64,000 nucleotides of DNA from Arundinibacter roseus (GTDB lineage Bacteria; Bacteroidota; Bacteroidia; Cytophagales; Spirosomataceae), in contig NZ_SMJU01000006.1 in NCBI RefSeq assembly GCF_004348825.1, positions 124,001 through 188,000 on the forward strand, written 5' to 3'. Below are positions 17,163 through 25,169 of the stretch, in pieces. Every line of letters begins with the position of its first letter. Positions within the stretch are counted from its first letter, which is position 1. The translations under genes and the position numbers were made by a program. Under the pieces are notes generated by a model, which worked only from the letters and a program-made list of their open reading frames with translations, did no database searches and had not been told where the DNA came from.

Positions 17163-17630
17163 TCAATTTTCATGATCAGAAAACGACAGCACAAGCTTAA
17201 AGTGAGATTTAAGAAAGCCTTCGCGCTCGTAAAAACGATGCGTTTCCAGGCGAAGGCGATTGGTTGTAACTTCCAACTGAATGCCGTTATGTGAAAGAAC
17301 AAACTTTTGGATTTCGTGAATAAGTGCCCTGCCAATGCCTTGTGAACGTACAGAGGGCTGCACATACATTTCCTGAATTTCTCCCACCGGGCCCGCATGA
17401 TGTAACAATAATTGTACATGACAGCTCGCCATACCCACAATTCTCCCTGCCTGCTCAGCTATGAAATAGCGGATTTGGGGTTGGGTAAGATTTTTTTCAA
17501 AAACAGACGTAAAACTCTTCTTGTTAAGCTGTTCATTTTCAAGATCGCACAGCATTTGATACAGTTCGTCACGATCAGAAGCACGTGCAAGTCGAATTTT
17601 TAGTCCATTTTCAGAATTTTTGTAACTCAT
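17163..17630 (-). CDS. GNAT-family N-acetyltransferase
   Basis: Cytoplasmic acetyltransferase of 155 residues from the ATG at 17630. The acetyl-CoA loop reads VQPSVRSQGIGRALI, preceded by the EIQEMYV strand, and the C-terminal motif is HRFYEREGF. The order of motifs resembles small-molecule and aminoglycoside-type GNATs, but the substrate cannot be inferred. The start overlaps the end of the upstream NAD(P)-binding gene by 20 bases, indicating one transcript. Confidence 0.83.
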   Translation of the reverse strand: MSYKNSENGLKIRLARASDRDELYQMLCDLENEQLNKKSFTSVFEKNLTQPQIRYFIAEQAGRIVGMASCHVQLLLHHAGPVGEIQEMYVQPSVRSQGIGRALIHEIQKFVLSHNGIQLEVTTNRLRLETHRFYEREGFLKSHFKLVLSFSDHEN

Positions 17631-18270
17631 CTGACGTATGGAAGAATACCCCTTTATGTGGTTTTTGTGCCAAAGCGAACATCGCCCGGGCGACTTTAAC
17701 AGAATCAATTGCCCGGTATTTCAGGAGCGGACCAACCATAAGTGGTCCAACTGCTTTCATCACTACCTCTCCTATCTTCTCCCCTAGTCTTCGTTCGGTA
17801 CGATCGCCCAACAATAGGGAAGGCTGTAAAATATGTAAGGTTTCAAATTGCAAGGCCCGCAAATCTTCTTCAATTTCGCCTTTAACCCGATTATAAAAAA
17901 AAGTGGATGATGCATTTGCTCCCATCGCAGTCACGATCAAAAACTTTTCGGCACCATTCAGGAGCGATAATCTCGCTATTTGGAGTGGATATTCGTAGTC
18001 AACCGTGAAAAATGCTTCTTTGGAACCTGCTTTTTTCATAGTTGTACCCAAACAACAATAAATATCCTGAGCTTTTACCAGAGAGGCATCCGGCTTATCA
18101 AAATCATACCGAATTTCCCGCAAACGGGGATGAACTATTTTTAGCGAACTCCGGACCAAAACCTGCACTTCACTATAATAGCCTGACTCTATCAGCAGTT
18201 GTGTCAGCTGTTTACCAATCAAACCGCTGGCACCGACGACTAAGGCCGTTTTCTTTTCATCGTTTTTCAT
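17611..18270 (-). CDS. Atypical SDR NAD(P)H-binding protein (HTATIP2/YwnB-like)
   Basis: Rossmann-fold protein of 219 residues with VVGASGLIGKQL near the N-terminus (NAD(P)-binding), DIYCCLGTTMKKAGS and a late YNRVKGEIE segment similar to the YxxxK of short-chain dehydrogenases. This pattern fits the atypical SDRs related to human TIP30/HTATIP2, often annotated simply as oxidoreductase. The ATG at 18270 is preferred to an upstream TTG. The following GNAT gene overlaps its 3' end. Confidence 0.82.
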   Translation of the reverse strand: MKNDEKKTALVVGASGLIGKQLTQLLIESGYYSEVQVLVRSSLKIVHPRLREIRYDFDKPDASLVKAQDIYCCLGTTMKKAGSKEAFFTVDYEYPLQIARLSLLNGAEKFLIVTAMGANASSTFFYNRVKGEIEEDLRALQFETLHILQPSLLLGDRTERRLGEKIGEVVMKAVGPLMVGPLLKYRAIDSVKVARAMFALAQKPHKGVFFHTSDELQKF

Positions 18271-18423
18271 ACCTTTCAAAAGGTTGTGTCAAAATTTGTA
18301 AGGTCTAATTTAGGGTTATTTTTTTAGTAAAATTTGTAGCCTTCTTCTATTTTGTAAAATCTTTCAATAGTTGTCATTACATTTATAGTCTACCTAATTA
18401 TATCATTCAATTAAAAACCCTTT

Positions 18424-20919
18424 ATGCAAAAAAGAAAATACTACCTGCTTCTCCTTCTTAGTCTGAATCTATGTTTACCGGGACTTGCCCAGAAAAAAGA
18501 CAAAAAGGACAAAAAGAAGGAAGAAACTACCACTCCCGCAAAACCTGCCGCCGCTGCTGCGAGTAAAGGACCCAAGCCCTATAAAGAAGTAATTACAAAT
18601 AAAGCCAAATCTGATTCCGGCTTGTTTGTTGTGCACAAAGTTGAAGACTCCTATTTCTACGAAATTCCCGACTCACTTTTTAATCGTGAGATGTTACTTG
18701 TGACCCGTATCGCCAAAACTGCCGATAACATCGGCTATGGTGGGGAGGAAATTAATACATCGGTAGTACGCTGGGAATTGAAAGATAAAAAAGTTTTGCT
18801 TCGGGTGGTTTCTTATCGCAATGTAGCAAGCGAAGAACTGCCAATTTATCAGGCAGTTAAAAATTCCAATTTTGAACCCATTGTGGCTTCATTTGATGTA
18901 AAAGCTGTCAAAACCGACAGTACAAATACGGTCATTGAAGTAAATGATCTTTTCATTACCGATGTAAAAATGCTTGGGCTGGAACAACGTCGCCGGACGC
19001 AATACAAAGTGACAGCGCTGGACAGCAAACGTACATTTCTGGACACCATTCGGAGTTATCCGCTCAATGTAGAAGCAAGAAACATCCTGACCTACAACGC
19101 CTCCGAGCCGCCCTCTACCAGCGAAACGGGTTCTATTTCGCTGGAAATGAATCATTCGTTGATTCTGCTTCCTAAAAAACCAATGATGCCTCGTATTAAG
19201 GATACACGGGTAGGATATTTTTCAATACGTCAGAATGATTATGGTTTGGATGAACAAAAAGCCGACAAAAGGGAATATATCGTTCGGTGGCGGCTGGAAC
19301 CCAAAGACAAAGCAGCCTTTGAGCGGGGCGAACTCGTAGAGCCCGTTAAGCCGATTGTGTACTATATTGATCCGGCGACTCCTGAAAAATGGCGGCCTTA
19401 TATCAAGCAAGGTGTGGAAGACTGGCAGGCGGCATTTGAAAAAGCTGGTTTTAAAAATGCCATTATTTGCAAATATCCACCAACTCCCGAAGAAGATCCC
19501 GAGTTTAGTCCGGAAGATATACGGTACTCCGTAGTACGGTACTTCGCATCCGATATTCAGAATGCCTACGGCCCCAATGTACACGATCCCCGATCGGGCG
19601 AAATTCTGGACAGTGATATCGGCTGGTACCACAACGTGATGAACCTGATTCGTAACTGGTTTTTTGTACAAACCGCGGCCATTAATCCTGATGCCCGTTC
19701 TCCAAAATTTAAGGACGAAGTAATGGGCCGATTGATTCGGTTTGTTTCCTCACATGAGGTTGGCCACACCCTTGGCCTGCCGCACAATATGGGTTCAAGT
19801 GCTGCTTATCCCGTAGATTCTCTGCGTTCGGCAAGCTTTACGACGGCCAATAACGTCTCACCTTCCATCATGGACTACGCACGATTCAACTACGTAGCGC
19901 AGCCGGAAGATGCAGGGGTTTCGTTGATGCCAAATGTAGGAACGTATGATAAATACGCCATTGCATGGGGCTATCGGCCTATTTTGAGTGCTACTAAACC
20001 TGAGGATGAAAAAGAAACGCTGGATTCCTGGATTATGGCACATAGCGGCGACCCGGTGTATCGCTATGGTCGGCAGACGGCCAACCCGGTGGATCCTCGC
20101 TCGCAAACCGAAGATTTGGGCGACGACGCCATGAAGTCGAGTGCGTACGGAATCGAAAATCTGAAACGCATTGTTCCGAATTTAATGACCTGGACAACCG
20201 CCAAAGGCAAAGATTATGCTGATCTGGAAGAATTATATGGACAGGTACTCGGACAGTGGAATCGCTACATGGGACACGTGGCCAGTAACGTAGGCGGGAT
20301 TTATGAAACCTACAAAACCTTTGATGAAGAAGGCGCGGTATACACGCACGTAGAAAAAGAAAAGCAGGAACGCGCCGTTGACTTCATTACGCAACAGGCC
20401 TTTAAAACTCCAACCTGGATGATCGATACGGATCTGCTGAGCCGTTTCGAAGGTGTAGGCATGATTGAACGAATTCGTGGCGCACAGGAACGCGTACTGA
20501 ACAATTTGCTTGATCCGGGCCGGATGGCTCGCCTCATTGAAAATCAAACGCTTAACGGCCCCAAAGCGTACACAATGCTGGATCTGATGGGCGATTTAAG
20601 AACCGGAATCTGGACGGAGTTAAAAGGTGGACAAGTAGCTGATACGTACCGTAGAAATTTACAACGGGCCTACCTCGAACGTATGGAATTTTTGATGACC
20701 AAAGAACCCGCAACGGTACCTGCCGGAGCGCGGGCATTTGTCAACTACGTTCCGGTGCGTGTGGGGCAATCGGACATTCGTGCGGTCGTTCGCGGAGAAT
20801 TGATGCAGCTTCAAACAGAAATCAAAAAGGCAATTCCAACGACAAAAGATACGCTGATGAAGTATCATTTGCAGGATGCGCTCGTTCGGGTTGAAAAAAT
20901 ACTTGACCCAAAAGAATAA
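18424..20919 (+). CDS. Secreted zinc-dependent metalloprotease (metzincin-like, DUF5117/DUF4953 type)
   Basis: Large exported protein (831 residues) with a signal peptide (MQKRKYYLLLLLSLNLCLPGLAQ in two parts) followed by a Lys-rich low-complexity stretch (about residues 24-45). The catalytic metzincin motif is H444-E-x-x-H448 in HEVGHTLGLPH, with a Met-turn-like SIMDYARFNY about 35 residues later. The N-terminal beta-rich domain and the C-terminal helical part match the Bacteroidota zinc-dependent metalloprotease family whose substrates are unknown. Monocistronic with a strong terminator. Confidence 0.88.
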   Translation: MQKRKYYLLLLLSLNLCLPGLAQKKDKKDKKKEETTTPAKPAAAAASKGPKPYKEVITNKAKSDSGLFVVHKVEDSYFYEIPDSLFNREMLLVTRIAKTADNIGYGGEEINTSVVRWELKDKKVLLRVVSYRNVASEELPIYQAVKNSNFEPIVASFDVKAVKTDSTNTVIEVNDLFITDVKMLGLEQRRRTQYKVTALDSKRTFLDTIRSYPLNVEARNILTYNASEPPSTSETGSISLEMNHSLILLPKKPMMPRIKDTRVGYFSIRQNDYGLDEQKADKREYIVRWRLEPKDKAAFERGELVEPVKPIVYYIDPATPEKWRPYIKQGVEDWQAAFEKAGFKNAIICKYPPTPEEDPEFSPEDIRYSVVRYFASDIQNAYGPNVHDPRSGEILDSDIGWYHNVMNLIRNWFFVQTAAINPDARSPKFKDEVMGRLIRFVSSHEVGHTLGLPHNMGSSAAYPVDSLRSASFTTANNVSPSIMDYARFNYVAQPEDAGVSLMPNVGTYDKYAIAWGYRPILSATKPEDEKETLDSWIMAHSGDPVYRYGRQTANPVDPRSQTEDLGDDAMKSSAYGIENLKRIVPNLMTWTTAKGKDYADLEELYGQVLGQWNRYMGHVASNVGGIYETYKTFDEEGAVYTHVEKEKQERAVDFITQQAFKTPTWMIDTDLLSRFEGVGMIERIRGAQERVLNNLLDPGRMARLIENQTLNGPKAYTMLDLMGDLRTGIWTELKGGQVADTYRRNLQRAYLERMEFLMTKEPATVPAGARAFVNYVPVRVGQSDIRAVVRGELMQLQTEIKKAIPTTKDTLMKYHLQDALVRVEKILDPKE

Positions 20920-20939
20920 GTTTCTATTGATCATCTTGA

Positions 20940-20980
20940 AAAAGCCTTCTGACTCAGTTTTGAATCAGAAGGCTTTTCTT
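20940..20980 (+). terminator. Intrinsic terminator after the metalloprotease gene
   Basis: AAAAGCCTTCTGA (20940-20952) pairs with TCAGAAGGCTTTT (20965-20977), with a 12-base loop and a T-rich tail. Its A-rich 5' flank may let it work in both directions. Confidence 0.88.
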
Positions 20981-21030
20981 TATGACAGCTTCCATGTTGA
21001 TTTATGTCCGAGTTTTTCAGCGCCCCCCGT

Positions 21031-21435
21031 TTACCGCTTATTCCCAACTGAATCATATACAACCACTTTCTCCCATAGATGCGCGTAGTCTTCCACAAAT
21101 TTTAGGTGAATCGGGTCGGTCTGATACATTTCTTCTTCAATCAGATTCTTAAAAAAACAGAGCCAGGAAACAGCATATCCTTTTTCGATAACCGAGCGGT
21201 TGGTAGATGCCGGTCTTCCGATATGTACCATTTGGATGGTAGAAACTTTACTCAATTTTTCGAGTCCTTCCAGCAACTTTGCTTCGTCCTGTGCGCTATC
21301 GGGGTTTTTGAGGTAGAAAAAAACGTGATGAACAAATAGTTCTTTTTTCTTTTCGGGTTGTGTAAATAAGCTCGGCCCGGCTGCTGCGGCTAGACCGGCT
21401 TTTTGTAAAAAGGAACGACGTGATGCTTTTTTCAT
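21031..21435 (-). CDS. Dabb-family (stress-responsive A/B barrel) protein with Tat-like signal
   Basis: A 134-residue protein. The N-terminus KKASRRSFLQKAGLAAAAG has a twin-arginine signal, so it is probably exported folded. The rest is a single dimeric alpha/beta barrel: VHHVFFYLKNP at the first strand and HLKFVEDYAHLWEKVVVYDSV at the end are typical of Dabb proteins. The function of the family is poorly defined. Monocistronic. Confidence 0.82.
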   Translation of the reverse strand: MKKASRRSFLQKAGLAAAAGPSLFTQPEKKKELFVHHVFFYLKNPDSAQDEAKLLEGLEKLSKVSTIQMVHIGRPASTNRSVIEKGYAVSWLCFFKNLIEEEMYQTDPIHLKFVEDYAHLWEKVVVYDSVGNKR

Positions 21436-21546
21436 ATATTTGCTTTAAGTAGTAATACCACCGAATATACAGACTTTGGAGTTCGTGCCTACCTTATCAA
21501 GTAAATTAACTTCATTTTTTACTACCTTTTCAGGTAATATTCACAG

Positions 21547-22278
21547 CTACCTTTTTCGACTTTCTTCCCCAATCCAGCTCATGATTGTTTCGACCACCCG
21601 AGCCGTCAACAGCACGGCACTCCCATAGGGGCGGTTTTGTGGTTTTGCATGACAGGATGCGGCATTGCCCGAAACGTGAATTCCGACAAGCTGCATGCCG
21701 GTGTTGTGCTCCGCCCAAATAGGGGACCCGCTGTTCCGTTTAGTAGTAGTGAAAGAGTGCAACAGGCATTGACTTGTAATTTCTACAATATGTCCCCGCT
21801 CTTCCCAAAGTTCAAAATCAGGTTTATCAATCGGATAGCCGGCCATTCGGATAAGGTCATTTTCTTTCACCCCGGTATGCCCCGGCTCAAAGGGCTGCCA
21901 GTCAAAATGAAAGGTATCTGGTGAAATAATTTTATCTTTTTTCAGGAAAATAATCCCAAAATCATCCTTTACGTAGCAAAACGGATTGTCATATTCAGGC
22001 ACTTTTCGGATGACAAAATCTGTGGATTCCACTCGGACCTTGCGTTCTGATTTCTGAGGAGAATTTTGATAAGGATATATTTCTATGCGCTCAATGACCG
22101 TATCTTTTTCACTCAAAGAATGCCCGGCAGTGACAAGCACATTGTCAGCAATTAAAAATCCGGTAGACCGATTGACGAAAGAAACGGCATCTCCGCTCTT
22201 GCTTTTTCGGTACATTTCCAGCAGACATATGGAAGAAAATGGAGCATGATGTGCATGAAGAACACGATTTCTGGACAT
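21547..22278 (-). CDS. Trypsin-like (V8-type) serine protease without signal peptide
   Basis: S1/S6-like protease of 243 residues. The triad is visible: H53 in TAGHSL, D106 in KDDFGIIFL, and S183 in NSGSPIW. There is no signal peptide; the N-terminus (MSRNRVLHAHHAPFSS) is polar, and 35 residues precede the first barrel strand, so it appears cytoplasmic or uses another route. It lies divergent to a small secreted protein gene; the -7 box for that gene starts 5 bases from this start codon. A scaffold role or intracellular proteolysis are both possible. Confidence 0.8.
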   Translation of the reverse strand: MSRNRVLHAHHAPFSSICLLEMYRKSKSGDAVSFVNRSTGFLIADNVLVTAGHSLSEKDTVIERIEIYPYQNSPQKSERKVRVESTDFVIRKVPEYDNPFCYVKDDFGIIFLKKDKIISPDTFHFDWQPFEPGHTGVKENDLIRMAGYPIDKPDFELWEERGHIVEITSQCLLHSFTTTKRNSGSPIWAEHNTGMQLVGIHVSGNAASCHAKPQNRPYGSAVLLTARVVETIMSWIGEESRKR

Positions 22279-22282
22279 AGTT

Positions 22283-22290
22283 TACCTTTG
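22283..22290 (+). promoter_or_regulatory. Candidate -7 element for the small secreted protein gene
   Basis: TACCTTTG matches TAnnTTTG in the divergent gap next to the protease start. It would give a leader of roughly 70 bases to the ATG at 22365. Confidence 0.5.
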
Positions 22291-22364
22291 GTTCCTTGAC
22301 GAAATACCGAAACGTCAGCCTATTCGTTATGGTTCATAAATTAATTCTCCTAACATTTTACAAC

Positions 22365-22742
22365 ATGCAAAAAACAATTTTTCTGTGGGCTATCAGCTTA
22401 GGTTTGTCCGTCGGTTTTTGTTCCTCAGTTCAGGCTCAGAACCGGGAGGTTGAAACTGAAATCAGTCTTGAATTTAACGAACGGCAACTTGAAAAGCATT
22501 TAACTACGTATAAAGAACAGCTGAACCTGAGCCGCCGTCAGGAACGGAAAATTAAGGCCGTACAGAAGCGCTATACTAAAAAAGAGGAAAAATTAGCCCA
22601 GGAAAAAGGCTTGAAATTGGGACAGAAACGAGCCTTACAAAAAGAGAAGGCGGAAGCGCTGTTGTTTATTCTGGATGAAGAGCAGATTGAAAAACTCAAC
22701 TCACTTGCCGGAAGGAAAGGACTTTTCAAGAGAATTATTTAG
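22365..22742 (+). CDS. Small secreted helical protein (Spy/LTXXQ-like architecture)
   Basis: A 125-residue protein starting at the ATG at 22365 with a signal peptide (FLWAISLGLSVGFCSSVQAQ). The mature part is a charged helical bundle; TYKEQLNLSRRQERKIKAVQKRY followed (two segments) by FILDEEQIEKLNSL resembles the helix-turn pattern of periplasmic Spy-like chaperones and metal-stress proteins, without an exact LTxxQ motif. Divergent from the cytoplasmic trypsin-like protease. Function is not assignable from sequence alone. Confidence 0.72.
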   Translation: MQKTIFLWAISLGLSVGFCSSVQAQNREVETEISLEFNERQLEKHLTTYKEQLNLSRRQERKIKAVQKRYTKKEEKLAQEKGLKLGQKRALQKEKAEALLFILDEEQIEKLNSLAGRKGLFKRII

Positions 22743-22752
22743 AAACAGGATT

Positions 22753-22787
22753 AAAAAAAACTACGCCCCGAATGTTTCGGGGCGTAG
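22753..22787 (-). terminator. Intrinsic terminator for the minus-strand lipoprotein gene
   Basis: CTACGCCCCGAA (22761-22772) pairs with TTCGGGGCGTAG (22776-22787) around a 3-base loop. On the minus strand the stem is followed by eight Ts, so it terminates the lipoprotein gene that ends at 22834. Confidence 0.85.
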
Positions 22788-22833
22788 CAGGTGCGGAATA
22801 TGAACGAGTCAAAGAATGCCAATAGGCCAGGGA

Positions 22834-23571
22834 TTACTCGCACTTGTCCAGAATTTTGCGTACTAATTTTTTTGCCATTTCCTGGTTTGAAGCCGAATCC
22901 TCACTTAGCTCGGCATATACTTTAAACTCCGTTTTACCAACCAATACAATCAGGGCATTATCGGTAGCATCCCATGCAGCCGCATCGCCAATTCCATCAA
23001 CCGAATCAATTTTAATATTGTCCATCAAACCGCCTGAAACCCCTTTGCCTACGTTTTTTTGAGTTTCCGTTAGTTTTTCACCTTCCTTGTTTTCATACTT
23101 ATCCAACTCTTTGTCCAGGTATTCTCTGGTTTTTTGAATCTCTTCTTTTGTCGGGGTACGATACGACATTTTAAACAACTTTAACGCATCCTGATCCTCC
23201 TTATATTGTTTCATACTCCCTATTGCAATTCGATTGCTGACGGGCACATCTATATTCATATTTCCAACTTTCAATTTTTTTATCCGGTCGGTTTTCCAGC
23301 TATATTCCATTTTATGATAGCCTTTTACAACTTTACTATATTCCTTTTTGGCCTCAGCCGGCAAGGCATATACCTCGTCGATCATCTCTTTTGTGAGCAA
23401 CTCATCTAATTTCAGGTCATAGTCAAACAGACATTCTCCGGCTTTTTCTGAACCAGCACCGATCAGGGCAGATGCCTGTGCAACTGTCGCATTTCCTTCA
23501 CTTTCAGTATTTTCTGATTTACCACAGGCCGACATTAATCCCACGCCCACTAAAAAGAGGTACTTTTTCAT
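22834..23571 (-). CDS. Hypothetical lipoprotein
   Basis: A 245-residue protein with a lipoprotein signal (MKKYLFLVGVGLMSAC, lipidation at Cys16) and a charged linker rich in Glu and Asn. The globular part contains a mixed alpha/beta pattern (for example YHKMEYSWKTDRIKKLKV and NALIVLVGKTEFKVYAELSE). I do not recognise a family. It is monocistronic, with a good terminator, between the small secreted protein and tolC-like gene. Confidence 0.75.
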   Translation of the reverse strand: MKKYLFLVGVGLMSACGKSENTESEGNATVAQASALIGAGSEKAGECLFDYDLKLDELLTKEMIDEVYALPAEAKKEYSKVVKGYHKMEYSWKTDRIKKLKVGNMNIDVPVSNRIAIGSMKQYKEDQDALKLFKMSYRTPTKEEIQKTREYLDKELDKYENKEGEKLTETQKNVGKGVSGGLMDNIKIDSVDGIGDAAAWDATDNALIVLVGKTEFKVYAELSEDSASNQEMAKKLVRKILDKCE

Positions 23572-23703
23572 TGTATTTTCTGGTTTAAATTAAATCTTTT
23601 TCAAGTCCAAATAAATACAAAAGACCCATTAAATTGAACTGGAAATTATTCCTTCGTTCAATCGAATGAGTCTGTATAACTTCTGACCGGATAACCGGTA
23701 GTA

Positions 23704-25071
23704 TTACTGACGGATTACCGTTTCTTCCAAAATTTTGCTGCTCAATCGCAGCAGTTCAACTTCTGCAAGTTTGGCGCTATATTCTGCTTCAATCAAGCGG
23801 GTTTCGGCAGCCACGGTGTTGCGCTGTACTTCGCGAAACTCGTAGGCTGTAGCATTTCCAACGCGATAGCGCTCAAAGGCAATATCAACATTTTGTCGGG
23901 CAATTTTGAAATTCGCTTCTTCAATTGTAACCAATTGAAGGCTATTTCGATAAGTCAAATAAGCCCGGTCAAATAAAGCCATCAACTGATTGCGCACATC
24001 CGCTTCCTGATCTTCAAAAATAAGTGCGTTAATTCGGGCATTCTGAATTCGGCGGCGTTGGTTAAGACCATCAAAAATATTGACGGACACCCGCGCTCCG
24101 TAGCTCCACACATCGTTTCGGGCTCTTCGCACCCCAAATCCTGCCTGATTGTTGGTAGTATTATAGTTAAAGCCTCCCAAAAGGTCCACCTGCGGGTATT
24201 GTTGGGCAGACAGAGCTTTTACATCCAATTCGGCAATACGCCGTTGCTGAGCAGCAAGTACTAAATTAGGGTTTTGTGCCATCAGGCTCTGACGCAACTC
24301 ATCAGGCTGAATATCACGACGGGTGATGATGGTATCAGGTACGGTAAAAGCAATATCGGGATCTCGGGAAAGAAGCGAATTCAGATCAATTTTAGCATTT
24401 TGCAACACTTGTTCCTGAGCAATGTAAGCGGCAGTATCACCATTATAATCGACTTGTGCATTGATGTAGTCAACCTTTGAGCCATTTCCAACATCATAAA
24501 AAGCTTTGGACAATTCGAGCCGATCTTTTGAAATATCGAGAGCGTTGCGCAGCGCACGTACGCGCTGATACTGCCGGATGATTTCGTAGTAAGCCGTGCT
24601 AACCTGAGCTACGGTATTCTCAATGGTAATTTTTGCGTTAGTTCGTCCGGCAGCTTCCAGCTCCCGAAGCCGATCCTGAGATATAAACATCCCTAAACCA
24701 TTAAAAATAGTCCAGTTCATGGCTATTCCTGAATTGGAGTTGTTGTTATTGACCCCCGATCGATCAAGAGGCGCCTGAAGGGCGTTAAAAAAGTCCTGAC
24801 GCAAATGGCTGGACGTGTAGTTTTTTTGGGCTGCCGCTGTAATAGTTGGCAAAAACCCAGCATTGCCATAGGTGTTTTCATTTTTGGCAATTTCAATTCT
24901 TTTTTCGGCAATCCGAATGGAGTAATTTTTTTCCAGGGCAATGCTGATAGCCTGTTGAAGGGTTAGGGGTTCCTGAGCGTGGGTAGTAGCGGCAATAAGA
25001 CTCAGTAGCAGAGTGATCGTAGCAAAACTTGTGACCTTTCTACGAATTTGAGTAGTCATTTTTAATAACAT
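23704..25071 (-). CDS. TolC-family outer-membrane channel
   Basis: Outer-membrane efflux/secretion channel of 455 residues. After a signal peptide (cleavage near TTHAQ) it begins LTLQQAISIALEKNYSIRIAEKRIEIAKN, the hallmark first helix of the OEP domain, and shows two OEP repeats with long helices, ending LAEVELLRLSSKILEE. A second ATG at 25059 is an equally good start. No adaptor or pump gene is adjacent; the RND pair at 44.6-48.9 kb lacks its own channel and is a possible partner. Own promoter-like box upstream. Confidence 0.9.
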   Translation of the reverse strand: MLLKMTTQIRRKVTSFATITLLLSLIAATTHAQEPLTLQQAISIALEKNYSIRIAEKRIEIAKNENTYGNAGFLPTITAAAQKNYTSSHLRQDFFNALQAPLDRSGVNNNNSNSGIAMNWTIFNGLGMFISQDRLRELEAAGRTNAKITIENTVAQVSTAYYEIIRQYQRVRALRNALDISKDRLELSKAFYDVGNGSKVDYINAQVDYNGDTAAYIAQEQVLQNAKIDLNSLLSRDPDIAFTVPDTIITRRDIQPDELRQSLMAQNPNLVLAAQQRRIAELDVKALSAQQYPQVDLLGGFNYNTTNNQAGFGVRRARNDVWSYGARVSVNIFDGLNQRRRIQNARINALIFEDQEADVRNQLMALFDRAYLTYRNSLQLVTIEEANFKIARQNVDIAFERYRVGNATAYEFREVQRNTVAAETRLIEAEYSAKLAEVELLRLSSKILEETVIRQ

Positions 25072-25151
25072 GTATTTGTTTTTGTGCGTTAACTGCGATT
25101 AATTTAACATTCCCTTCACAACATTACTTAATTGTTTCAACAATTTACTAC

Positions 25152-25159
25152 CAAAGCTA
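25152..25159 (-). promoter_or_regulatory. Candidate -7 element for the tolC-like gene
   Basis: Reads TAGCTTTG on the minus strand, matching TAnnTTTG, 80 bases before the ATG at 25071. No TTG at the right distance. Confidence 0.4.
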
Positions 25160-25169
25160 CAACCAACTT

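Noticed and set aside
20876..21088. 70-codon plus-strand frame after the metalloprotease
   Set aside because: It covers an intrinsic terminator and the 3' end of the Dabb gene.
22753..22787. Hairpin considered as terminator for the plus-strand small secreted protein
   Set aside because: Only the minus strand has a T run after the stem, so I assigned it to the minus-strand lipoprotein gene.
23680..23702. Short ACCGG/CCGGT hairpin beyond the tolC-like gene
   Set aside because: Five-base stem without a T run in either direction; too weak to call a terminator.
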